DNA of 64,000 bases from Symbiodinium natans (lineage: Eukaryota > Sar > Dinophyceae > Suessiales > Symbiodiniaceae). Each line of letters begins with the position of its first letter. Position 1 is the stretch's first letter. The stretch is taken from positions 1 to 64,000 of the forward strand of contig CAJNDS010000744.1 of assembly GCA_905221605.1 (NCBI GenBank). The letters run 5' to 3'. The position numbers and the translations under genes are program-made. Positions 1-10,664 of the stretch are shown here, piece after piece. Below the pieces are notes generated by a model. It was not told the origin of the DNA. It saw only the letters and a program-made list of their open reading frames with translations, and did no database searches.

Positions 1-33
1 TCTGCGCGCCACTTTTTTGTAAGAAACAGCGCC

Positions 34-147
34 GCGTAGATCCAGGCAGATTTTGTCCATGGTGTTTTTTCAAATAGATCCAGGCATATTTTTGTCTTTG
101 GTGTTTTCTCAAAAAAAACGACGGACAAAATCTGCCTGGATCTACGC
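34..147. repeat. Foldback (inverted repeat) at block A start
   Basis: Positions 34-58 are perfectly complementary to 123-147 (25-bp arms, about 64-bp loop), giving a stable hairpin. The same structure lies in block B near 39407-39520, and a further related inverted copy precedes it at 39290-39375. It may be a small hairpin element or part of the end of the larger block. Confidence 0.8.
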
Positions 148-599
148 GCCACGGTTTTTGTAAGAATACAGCCCTGCGTGGAATCCTGGGACGACCTTTC
201 CCCCCCCCCAGGATGTAAACTATTCAAAATATTCAACCTATTTAAACTATTTAAGTTCTTTAAACTCGGGTGGAAATTAAATAATCAAAAATTCAATATT
301 TTAAGTCGTGGGGAGGGCCTTGGAGAGGGAGGCACAATTTACAAAATATAAAGAAATTATATATTTGGGGAACGCAATTATTTAAATTATTTGAATTAGA
401 GGGAATTTATGTATTTTAAAAATTCAAATAATTTACAGAATTTGAATCCTGGGGAGCCCAGTTATTCAAATTATTTAAACAATTCAAATTCGGGTGGAGA
501 TGCCCGTTAAATCAATTTTGAAAGCAAGAGGTTTTTGTTAAGTTTTTAAGGGTAGTAAGAGATTTTACAAATTGATGAGGACAGTGTCCTTCCGAGTCC

Positions 600-2990
600 T
601 TACCCAGAATACTTGTTTCTTTGCAATTTTCAAGGGTTTTAAAAGAATGCAAGGGGCCTTTTCAAATCTTAAGGGGCCTCTGCGGCATATCGGTTAAGTA
701 TCAACAATCTTCGCGTGAAAAAATCCTCCGAGTTGTTTCTCCTGAAAAGAAAGGGAAAAACACCCTCAAATTCGGCTGGAGTCCCTTGAGTTTAGGCCTG
801 ACTCCCTTGAAATTCTTGGACATCATCTTTTTTCCTTCCCGTTCCCCTGATGTTTTGTCCAAGGGAAGCGTTGTTTTCACCCTGGAATCTCCCAGGTGCT
901 CGAGTGCTTTAGCGAAACGAATATGCTTTGGTCCGGACCCTTAGACGAATAAGGTTTAGGAATAGGGTTAGGCTTAAGCTTTAAACGAACAAGCTTCAGC
1001 CATAAGGCTCGCGCCCCTCCCCCCCTCTCCCGCAACCTCGTCGTGCCCAAGTGCGTGGTTTAGGAATCTCGAATTCATAGACCTCAGTGTCCGGCGCAAA
1101 ACCTCAAACAAAGAAGGTTCATGCACACGTTTTGGCCTGCAACGTTAAAAGAATAGGTTTAGGAACAAACAAATTGGAATGGACAGCGTCCTTCCGAGTC
1201 CTTCCCCAGAATATTTGTTTCTTTGCAATTTTCAAGGGTTTTTAAAGAATGCAAGGGGCCTTTTTAAATCTTAAGTGGCCTCTGTGGCATATTCGTTAAG
1301 TATCAACAATCTTCGCATGAAAAAAATCCTCCGAGTTGTTTCCCCTGAAGAAACGGAAAAAACACCCTCAAACTCGGCTGGAGTCTCTTGAGTTTCGGCC
1401 TGATTCCGTTGAAATTCTTGGACATCCTCTTTTTCCCCTCGATTTTGAAGAAGCCCCTTGAGTTTTTTGCCGCTTCGATTCCCGTTCCCCTGATGTTTTG
1501 TCCAAGGGAAGCTTTTTTTTTCACTCTGAAATCTCCCAGGCGCTCGATTGCTGAAGCGAAACGAATATGCTTTGGTCCGGACCCTTAGACGAATAAGGTT
1601 TAGGAATAGGGTTAGGCTTAAGCATTAAACGAACAAGCTTCAGCCATAAGGCTCGCGCCCCTCCCCCCTTCTCCCGCAACCTAGGAATCTCGAATTCATA
1701 GACCTCAGTGTCCGGCGCAAAGCCTCAAACAAAGAAGGTTCATGCACACGTTTTGGCCTGAAACGTTAAAAGAATAGGTATATTACGGTATATTTGTTTC
1801 TTTGCAATTTTCAAGGGTTTTAAAAGAATGCAAGGGGCCTTTTCAAATCTTAAGTGGCCTCTGTGGCATATTCGTTAAGTATCAACAATCTTCGCATGAA
1901 AAAAATCCTCCGAGTTGTTTCTCCTGAAGAAAAGGAAAAAACCCTCAAACTCGGCTGGAGTCTCTTGAGTTTCGGCCTGATTCCCTTGAAATTCTTGGAC
2001 ATCCTCTTCTTCCCCTCGATTTTGAAGAAGCCCCTTGAGTTTTTTGCCGCTTCGATTCCCGTTCCCCTGATGTTTTGTCCAAGGGAAGCGTTGTTTTCAC
2101 CCTGGAATCTCCCAGGTGCTCGAGTGCTTAAGCGAAACGAATATGCTTTGGTCCGGACCCTTAGACGAATAAGGTTTAGGAATAGGGTTAGGCTTAAGCA
2201 TTAAACGAACAAGCTTCAGCCATAAGGCTCGCGCCCCTCCCCCCCTCCCCCCCTCTCCCGCAACCTCGTCGTGCCCAAGTGCGTGGTTTAGGAATCTCGA
2301 ATTCATAGACCTCAGTGTCCGGCGCAAAACCTCGAACAAAGAAGGTTCATGCACACGTTTTGGCCTGAAACGTTAAAAGAATAGGTATATTACGGTATAT
2401 TTGTTTCTTTGCAATTTTCAAGGGTTTTAAAAGAATGCAAGGGGCCTTTTCAAATCTTAAGTGGCCTCTGTGGCATATTCGTTAAGTATCAACAATCTTC
2501 GCATGAAAAACATCCTCCGAGTTGTTTCTCCTGAAGAAAAGGAAAAAATACCCTCAAACTCGGCTGGAGTCTCTTGAGTTTCGGCCTGATTCCCTTAAAA
2601 TTCTTGGACATCCTCTTCTTCCCCTCGATTTTGAAGAAGCCCCTTGAGTTTTTTGCCGCTTCGATTCCCGTTCCCCTGATGTTTTGTCCAAGGGAAGCGC
2701 TTTTTTTCACTCTGAAATCTCCCAGGTGCTCGATTGCTGAAGCGAAACGAATATGCTTTGGTCCTAACCCTTAGACGAATAAGGTTTAGGAATAGGGTTA
2801 GGCTTAAGCATTAAACGAACAAGCTTCAGCCATAAGGCTCGCGCCCCTCCCCCCCTCTCCCGCAACCTCGTCGTGCCCAGGTGCGTGGTTTAGGAATCTA
2901 GGATTATTAGACCTCAGTGTCCGGCGCAAAACCTCAAACAAAGAAGGTTCATGCATATGTTTTGGCCTGCAACGTTAAAAGAATAGGTTT
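600..2990. repeat. Four ~590-bp tandem repeats (copy A)
   Basis: Four head-to-tail units start near 614, 1214, 1797 and 2399, each opening with the same TTGTTTCTTTGCAATTTTCA stretch. Each carries a C-rich tract (CTCCCCCCCTCTCCCGC) and a telomere-like piece (TAGGGTTAGGCTTAAG). Frames of about 66-116 codons are open on both strands in each unit but shift by indels between units, so they are not treated as genes. Confidence 0.9.
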
Positions 2991-3119
2991 AGGAAGGCAA
3001 TGTCCCAAAACTACAGAAGCATGCGTACAGCTTGGAATAGGGTTTGACCCTAGCCTTAATCGAATACGGTGCTTAGAAATCTAAACGTAAGAAAAATGGG
3101 TAGGGTTTATGAGATATTT

Positions 3120-4520
3120 ATTTGTGATTATTGGGGATAATTCATGTGTGAGAAATGATAATTGTTTTCGGTGACCCTTTGGGAAACATTGAAATGACAA
3201 CCCATGTGCTTGCGAGCAAGTCGGGCTTGTGGGAAGGCCCAGAACCCAGATACTTGCTCACAATATTCTCGCTGCCCCGGGGTTACATACAAAAATACCA
3301 ATGCCCTCAAATACTTCCTAGTCTTTCGGTTTAGGATTACCGCCCTTTCCTCTCCATTTCTTTATTTGATATACAATACAGACACGCTACATACCTGCAC
3401 GATGTGGGTAGAAATTCCTAGCTGTTCATGCAACACATAGGTTCCGGGGGCGAACTCAGCCGCTGCTTTTTTATTTATATTTTTTTTTTGGGGGGGGGGA
3501 CTTTCCACAGAGGCAAGAAATGCTACAACTACAAAACGAAACATTTCAACGAATTTCCATTAAAGAAAACAGTTCCCGCCAAAGCAACCAATACCAAAAA
3601 AACGAAACAACCCAACAACAACAATTTTGCAGGACTCTTCGAAAAACCAATTCCCACAAGACCAAAAACCAATTCCCGCAAAACCCAAAAAACCAATTCC
3701 CACAAAACCAAAAAAACCAATACCAAAAAAAACCAAAAGAACAAAAAAAACAATTTTCCGAGACTCTGTGAAAGCTTTGGAGATAAGCTTACCAATCAAA
3801 AGTCCCGGAAAATTTGTTTTTTTGGTATTTTTGGTTCTTTTGGTATTGGTTTTTTTGGTTCTTTGGGAATTGGTTTTTTGGGACTATGTCTTTTGGTTTC
3901 GGTGTCCCAGTTCCCCCTATGAGCCATGCACTCACATCCAAACACATAATCTGGCAGGTCGTTTTGGCTGCTTACTCGCATTACAGTTTGAACCTATCTC
4001 ATACAGAAAAATGTATATTATATGCTACCCCCCCCCCCCCGGCCGGCCCCCCTCCTAAACCTAGGTTTCGTACACTTTTGTCGTAAGGATGTGATACTCA
4101 GTTGCTTTGGATGAGTATCATGTAAGACCTTATGTGCTTGTGAGTCTTGCGGATAATTTGAAAAATGAGAATTGTTTTTGAGAAATGAGAACCATGTTGG
4201 GAGACCTGTGGAAAGCATTGAAATTGAAAAAAGAGATGTTTGTAGCAGCCCGCTGGAAGGTCCCAGGAAATAGTGAAAGGATATTTGCTCACAGTATTCT
4301 CGCGTCCCCGGGGGTTGCAGCAAAAGGTTTTATGCATCACCCTATGCGCTCGAAAACTTCCTAGTCTTATGGTTCGAGGCTTACCATCCTTCCTTCTCCA
4401 TTAAATATCTGTCTTTGATATGCAAAAACACATGATGTGTGTACTTATTCTGCTTTTTCTCTGCGTTTCCACAGGAGGCAAGCACTACAAACACAGGCAA
4501 GGTTCAATTCCTATAGGTAA
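3120..4520. repeat. Diverged ~1-kb tandem duplication with AACCAATTCCC foldback
   Basis: The stretch near 3200-3530 and the stretch near 4130-4480 are diverged copies: both hold a TTGCTCACA..TTCTCGC..CCCCGGGG segment, then CTTCCTAGTCTT, then TTTCCACAG followed by GGCAAG. Between them, 3640-3745 (AACCAATTCCC and CCAAAA units) can pair with 3815-3890 (GGTTTTTTTGG and GGGAATTGGTT units), a large imperfect hairpin. The same structure recurs at 43228-43478 in block B. Confidence 0.75.
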
Positions 4521-4559
4521 CGCTGAAAACTGAAACACGAGATCCTTTAATCCTATAGG

Positions 4560-5000
4560 GTTTCATACTGACATACATACATACGTACATACGTACATAC
4601 AGACATACGCAGTTGTTGTAGGGCTAACCCCGTGAAAGCTTTAGAGGTAAACCCTTAAAACCCCTGGACCTGCAAACCCTATAAGGTGTAAAGGTTTAAA
4701 CACCTGCCTAAGGTCTGGGCATTTATACCTTAGCGCCTATACGGTTAAAAACCTTTGAACCCTTTAGAGCCCTATAGGGTTTCTCTATGGGCTTAGTTTT
4801 ACATGCCTAAATCTTAAACCCTAAACCTTTAAATCTTAACCCTATAGGGATTAAAGGTTCGCCGAAATACGAACCTAAATGGTATAGGGTTAAGGTCTCA
4901 ATACCTAAATCTTAAACCCTTAAGGTTTAAACTTTATGGGCTTAGGTTTACATGCCGAAATCTAAACCCTAAACCTTTAGTTCTTAACCCTCTTGGGTTT
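4560..5000. repeat. Telomere-like CCTATAGGG / CCCTAAACC repeats
   Basis: A CATA/CGTA microsatellite (4570-4612) is followed by degenerate AACCCTAAACC and CCCTATAGGG units. Related tracts occur at 44130-44560 and 51855-52190. They resemble TTTAGGG-type telomeric DNA but are irregular and internal, so they are probably interstitial relics. Confidence 0.75.
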
Positions 5001-5149
5001 AGCAGGGGCGGGAAGTCGCAGCATGTAAAACCCCAAAAATGCAGCGGCTGACTTCGCCCCCCGAACCAACACATACATCCTATGTACCTGTGCGACGCGT
5101 TAGAAATTCTACCTTTTCACACAACGCATATACTCTTCGTTTTTTTGGA

Positions 5150-6247
5150 AAGAACACGAGGGACGAAGAGAAAGGACCTTCTCTTCCCATTTTCCTCGTC
5201 AAAAGGAAAAAGAAAATATCTGGATAGAATTGAAGAGAGAAGAGAGCGATGGAAAAGCAATGAGAAGCAAGAAGGATAGCCTTTTCAGTCTATATAATGT
5301 TTCCTTCTTCTGATCGTTTGTTCTTTTGTCTTCGGTTTGTGCCTTGCCTTCCGCTTTTCCTTTGAAGAAGACAGAAAGGAAAGGGTGCGAATGGAGTTTC
5401 CTTTGCACGCTTTGATGAGAGGAACACGTAACGAAGAGAAGAGAAAAGAAGAGAAGACATGGAGACTGAGGACAGGGGGGGTTTCTTCCTCCTCTGACCT
5501 ATCCATTTTCTGAATAAGATAAGAGAGAAGCGCTCTTGTCCATTCTTTGTTGTGCAGTCTCTTCCTCTCTCGCTGAATGAGAAAAGAAAAGAGCAAGGCC
5601 ACCGAAAAGGGACAAGGAGAACTTCTTCTTCGTTTCTTTAGCAGTTCCCTTGAGTTTCCTAAGCAAAAAAGAACAGAAAACCTGGCAACGCAGGAGAGAA
5701 AGAAAGCAAAGAGAGGGTGTAAGGGCACTCAGCGGCCTCCCTTCTTGCCACGAACAAAAACAATCCATCCTCCCCTCTTTTCCCGTCCATTAACTTCTCT
5801 TTTCCTTGTCCTCTTGTGTATTCATTTGTCACGTGTAAAAGAAAGCAAAGAAGAGAGAGGAGAGATAAGAGAGACGAGAGAGGATGATGGTGGCGAGATT
5901 CATGTGTATTCTTGCATGTTCAGTTTTCCTGCTGTAAGAAAAGCGCTAAAGAAGTGGGAAAACAAAGACGATGCAGGATGAGTAGTGAGTGAAATTGGCG
6001 CCTTGCATATGTATTTGTCTTTCTGTAACGAGATAGACTACAGAACAGGGATAAGAGGGCAGAGGGAATTTCTTCGCCCTGTCGTATTCCTTTCTTCCAG
6101 ACGAGAAGCAAATGGATAAGACAAGATGGAAAGAGACATTCTTTGCTTCGCTGCAGATTGTGGGAAGAAAACAATGGGTTTAGAATCCAACAGTAGACTG
6201 CTTGGGGAACAAGGTTTCCCTTTGCTCTTTTTGTGAAAGTCGGGCAA

Positions 6248-6303
<56 letters not shown>

Positions 6304-7753
6304 AGAGAAAGCGAAGGATGAAGGTAGGAGATGATCTGCAAGAAGAGAGCTGATCAAGATCGAGAAGAGAGGAGAGGGAGTTTCTTCTTCTTCCGCTTAT
6401 GTATCCGTTGTTTTTTTCCAAGCATTCCTTGCTGTTTCCCTTCTACTGCGTCTTCCTCTCTTGCTGACTGAGAAAAGACAAGATTCTTAAGATCAAGGAC
6501 AGCGGAAGGGACAGGGAAACCTTTTTCGCCTTTCTTATCTGTCCCTTTGAATCTCCTCAAACCATGAACAGAAGACATAGGCACGCATGAGAGAAAGAAG
6601 GCAAATTAGAGCGAACACTGGAAATTAACCCTGCTCCAGAGGGGGAGAGGGAGCCCCTTTCTGCAACTCACAAAACAATGTTTTCTTCCCTCTCTCTGAT
6701 AGTCCATTTGCTTCTTTTTGACCTGTCTTATTTTGCCCGTAAGAGAAGACAAGCACTCGGGTCAGCTCCTTGTCGTTTTCTCCCAGTTGTCTCTTCATGT
6801 CTTTTTGTGTATTCATTTGTTTCGTGTGCAAGAAAAGAGCCAAAGCAGACGGAAAAGCGAGGAGTGCGTTTCCTCCCAGTCTTATGCGCTCATTCTTCTC
6901 AATAAGATAATAGAGAGAAGCACTCTGGTTCATTCTTTGCTGTTTTCATCCTACAATCTCTTCCTCTCTCGCTGAACGAGAAAAGAAGAGAGCAAGGGCA
7001 ACGACAAGGTACAAGGAAAACTTCTTCCTACTTTTGTCCATTCTTTATTGTTTTCCCCCTGCAGTCTCTTCCTCTCTCGCTGAATGAGAAAAGAAAAGAG
7101 CAAGGGCAACGAAAAGGGACACGGAAAGCGTCTTCCTCTTTTTTTGCAGTTCCCTTGAATTTCCTAAGCACAAAAGAACAGAAAACCTGGCAACGCAGGA
7201 GAGAAAGAAAGCAAAGAGAGGGTGTAAGGGCACTCAGCGGCCTCCCTTCTTGCCACGAACAAAAACAATCCATCCTCCCCTCTTTTCCCGTCCATTAACT
7301 TCTCTTTTCCTTGTCCTCTTGTGTATTCATTTGTCACGTGTAAAAGAAAGCAAAGAAGAGAGAGGAGAGATAAGAGAGACGAGAGAGGATGATGGTGGCG
7401 AGATTCACGTGTATTCTTGCATGGTCAGTTTTCCTGCTGTAAGAAAAGCGCTAAAGAAGTGGGAAAACAAAGACGATGCAGGATGAGTAGTGAGTGAAAT
7501 TGGCGCCTTGCATATGTATTTGTCTTTCTGTAACGAGATAGACTACAGAACAGGGATAAGAGGGCAGAGGGAATTTCTTCGCCCTGTCGTATTCCTTTCT
7601 TCCAGACGAGAAGCAAATGGATAAGACAAGATGGAAAGAGACATTCTTTGCTTCGCTGCAGATTGTGGGAAGAAAAACCATGAGTTTAGAATCCAACAGT
7701 AGACTGCTTGGGGAACAAGGTTTCCCTTTGCTCTTTTTGTGAAAGTCGGGCAA

Positions 7754-7809
<56 letters not shown>

Positions 7810-8870
7810 AGAGAAAGCGAAGGATGAAGGTAGGAGATGATCTGCAAGAAGAGAGCTGATCAAGATCGAGAAGAGAGGAGAGGGAGTTTCTTCTTCTTCC
7901 GCTTATGTATCCGTTGTTTTTTTCCAAGCATTCCTTGCTGTTTCCCTTCTACTGCGTCTTCCTCTCTTGCTGACTGAGAAAAGACAAGATTCTTAAGATC
8001 AAGGACAGCGGAAGGGACAGGGAAACCTTTTTCGCATTTCTTATCTGTCCCTTTGAATCTCCTCAAACCATGAACAGAAGACATAGGCACGCAGGAGAGA
8101 AAGAAGGCAAATTAGAGCGAACACAGCAAATTAACCCTGCTCCAGGGGGAGAGGGAGCCCCTTTCTGCAACTCACAAAACAATGTTTTCTTCCCTCTCTC
8201 TGATAGTCCATTTGCTTCTTTTTGACCTGTCTTATTTTGCCTGTAAGAGAAGACAAGCACTCGGGTCAGCTCCTTGTCGTTTTCTCCCAGTTGTCTCTTC
8301 ATGTCTTTTTGTGTATTCATTTGTTTCGTATGCAAGAAAAGAGCCAAAGCAGACGGAAAAGCGAGGAGTGCGTTTCCTCCCAGTCTTATGCGCTCATTCT
8401 TCTCAATAAGATAATAGAGAGAAGCACTCTGGTTCATTCTTTGCTGTTTTCATCCTACAATCTCTTCCTCTCTCGCTGAACGAGAAAAGAAGAGAGCAAG
8501 GGCAACGACAAGGTACAAGGAAAACTTCTTCCTACTTTTGTCCATTCTTTATTGTTTCCCCCCTGCAGTCTCTTCCTCTCTCGCTGAATGAGAAAAGAAA
8601 AGAGCAAGGGCAACGAAAAGGGACACGGAAAGCGTCTTCCTCTTTTTTTTGCAGTTCCCTTGAGTTTCCTAAGCAAAAAAGAACAGAAGACCTGGGAATG
8701 CAGGAGAGAAAGAAAGCAAAGAGAGGGTGTAAGGGCACTCAGCGGCCTCCCTTCTTGCCACGAACAAAAGCAATCCATCCTCCCCTCTTTTCCCGTCCAT
8801 TAACTTCTCTTTTCCTTGTCCTCTTGTGTATTCATTTGTCACGTGTGTAAGAAAATATTTGGCTTCGAAC
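5150..8870. repeat. GA/CT-rich ~1.5-kb tandem units (copy A)
   Basis: Purine- and pyrimidine-biased DNA in which 5580-7080 is repeated at 7084-8590 with a ~1506-bp offset and few differences. Each unit holds a (GA)n tract (6249-6305, 7756-7811). Block B has only one such unit, so copy number differs between the blocks. Frames rich in Ser/Leu or Arg/Glu here are microsatellite translations. Confidence 0.85.
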
Positions 8871-9200
8871 ATCCCCACCCTCTCTTGGTAGAGATACTCT
8901 GGGGTTGGGCACTCCAGCAACACTCTGGGGCTGGGCTCTCGAGGGAGACACTGGTTTGGGCTTCAGGGAGACTCTGGGTTTGGGCACTGGGGTTGGGCCT
9001 CTGGGGTTGGGCCTCCAGAAACTCTGGGGTTGGAGACTCTGGGCTGGGCACTCCTGGAAACGGTGGGGTTGGGCGCCCTAGGGAGACTCTGGGGCTGGGC
9101 TGGGGTTGTCTGGGGTTGGGCACTCCAGGGCCACTCTAGAGTTGGGCACTCCAGGGACACTTTGGGGTTGGGCGCTCCAGGGATGAGCGAGGAGTAGACC
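8870..9200. repeat. GGGGTTGGGCACTCCAG minisatellite
   Basis: About ten imperfect ~30-bp units built on CTCTGGGGTTGGGC followed by ACTCCAGGGA. The match in block B (47165-47455) has lost some units. Both strands are open in places, but no gene is supported. Confidence 0.85.
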
Positions 9201-9289
9201 GGGCGAGGAGAAGAGTTCCGGGCGAGGAGAAGAGTCCCGGGCAAGGAGAAGAGTTGAGTTCAAAATCAAACCCCACACCGAGGGTGGGC

Positions 9290-10450
9290 AACAAAGAAGA
9301 GAGAAGGGAGATAAGAGAGACGAGCGAGGATGATGGTGGCGAGCCTCATGTGCATTCTTGCATGTTCCGTTTTCCTGCTGTAAGAAAAGCGCAACAGAAG
9401 TGGGAAAAGAAAGACGAGGCAGGATGAGTAGTGACTGAAATTGGCGCCTTGTATATGTATTTGTCTTTCTGTAACGAGATAGACTATAGAACAGGGATAA
9501 GAGGGGAGGGGGAATTTCTTCGCACGCCCGACTTTCACAAAAAGAGCAAAGGGAAGCCTTGTTCCCCAAGCAGTCTACTGTTGGATTCTAAACTCATTGT
9601 TTTCTTCCCACAATCTGCAGCGAAGCAAAGAATGTCTCTTTCCATCTCGTCTTATCCATTTGCTTCTCGTCTGGAAGAAAGGAACAAAGAAGAGAGGGAG
9701 AGAGAGAGAGAGAGAGAGATGCGAAGGATGAAGGTAGGAGATGATCTGCAAGAAGAGAGCTGAACAAGATCGAGAAGAGAGGAGAGGGAGTTTCTTCTTC
9801 TTCCTCTTATGTATCCGTTGTTTTTTTCAAGCGTTCCTTGCTGTTTCCCTTCTACTGTGTCCTCTCTTGCTGACTGAGAAAAGACAAGATTCTTAAGATC
9901 AAGGACAGCGAAAGGGACAGGGAAACCTTTTTCGCCTTTCTTATCTGTCCCTTTGAATCTCCTCAAACCATGAACAGAAGACATAGGCACGCAGGAGAGA
10001 AAGAACGCAAATGAGAGCGAACACAGGAAATCAACCCTGCTCCAGGAAAAGAGGGAGCCCCTTTCTGCAACTCACAAAACAATTGTTTCTTCCCTCTCTC
10101 TGATCGTCAGTTTGCTTCTTTTTGACCTGTCTTATTTTGACTCATCTTCTTGCATTTTATCCTTTCTCCTTTGTAAGAACACAGCCAAAGAAGAGGCTGC
10201 GGGAGGGTGAACACCTTTTACCGACATATTCCCTTCAATCTACTCGAATAGAAGACGGAACAGAAGACGTCGGAACACGAGAAAGAAGGCAACAGAGGGA
10301 GAATTACTGGAGTCTGCCATTTGCTTTTCCTGTCTCCTTTGTAAGAAAAAGCCAAAGAAGAGGTTGAAGAGGAGACGGAGGATGAAGAAGGCAAAATGGA
10401 AGGAATGAGCGGGCTCAACCCTGCTCTAGGGGGGGAACCCCCTTTTGCAA
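9290..10450. repeat. Further GA-rich unit of block A
   Basis: Diverged relative of the 1.5-kb units, part of it inverted (the TCTACTGTTGGATTC stretch near 9575 is the reverse complement of one near 6190). It contains a short (GA)n at 9686-9719. It matches 47570-48790. No gene is seen. Confidence 0.75.
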
Positions 10451-10516
10451 CGATCTCGTCTAGAAGAAAGGAACAAAGTGTGCGTGTGTGGGTGTGTTGT
10501 GTGTGGAGAACAATTA

Positions 10517-10544
10517 AAAGGTCATATCATACATAAAGGTTCCT
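10517..10544 (-). repeat. Right inverted-repeat end of large element, copy A
   Basis: These 28 bp are identical to 48857-48884 and are the imperfect inverse of 34750-34777 (25 of 28 match). A (TA)n-rich run follows at once (10550-10575). In block B this sequence is the right boundary of a unit whose left boundary is the inverted copy, so here it marks the right end of a second copy whose left end lies outside the window. Confidence 0.7.
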
Positions 10545-10664
10545 GCCACATATATATATATGTATATATGTATATAGCTAAATAAATACAGGATTTTGTA
10601 TATATAGAGACACTGGCAGCACGGATTCTGCCAGTTGTGCCCCCGAAAAGTTCGCGGGCGGCGC

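Larger units (their letters stand above)
1..10557. repeat. Large composite repeat block, copy A (left-truncated)
   Basis: This block matches 39374-48900 in the same order and orientation, with small indels, so it is a long dispersed duplication. It contains, in order, a foldback end (34-147), AT-rich filler (about 180-560), four ~590-bp tandem units (600-2990), a diverged ~1-kb duplication with an AACCAATTCCC foldback (3120-4520), CCTATAGGG telomere-like DNA (4560-5000), GA-rich ~1.5-kb units (5150-8870), a GGGGTTGGGC minisatellite (8870-9200) and a further GA-rich unit up to 10450. No reading frame in it looks like a gene: the open frames follow the repeats and are open on both strands. The block continues beyond the left edge. 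Confidence 0.9.

Noticed and set aside
4490..4530. tRNA-like B-box (GGTTCAATTCC)
   Set aside because: The bases on either side cannot form a T-arm stem and no cloverleaf fits.
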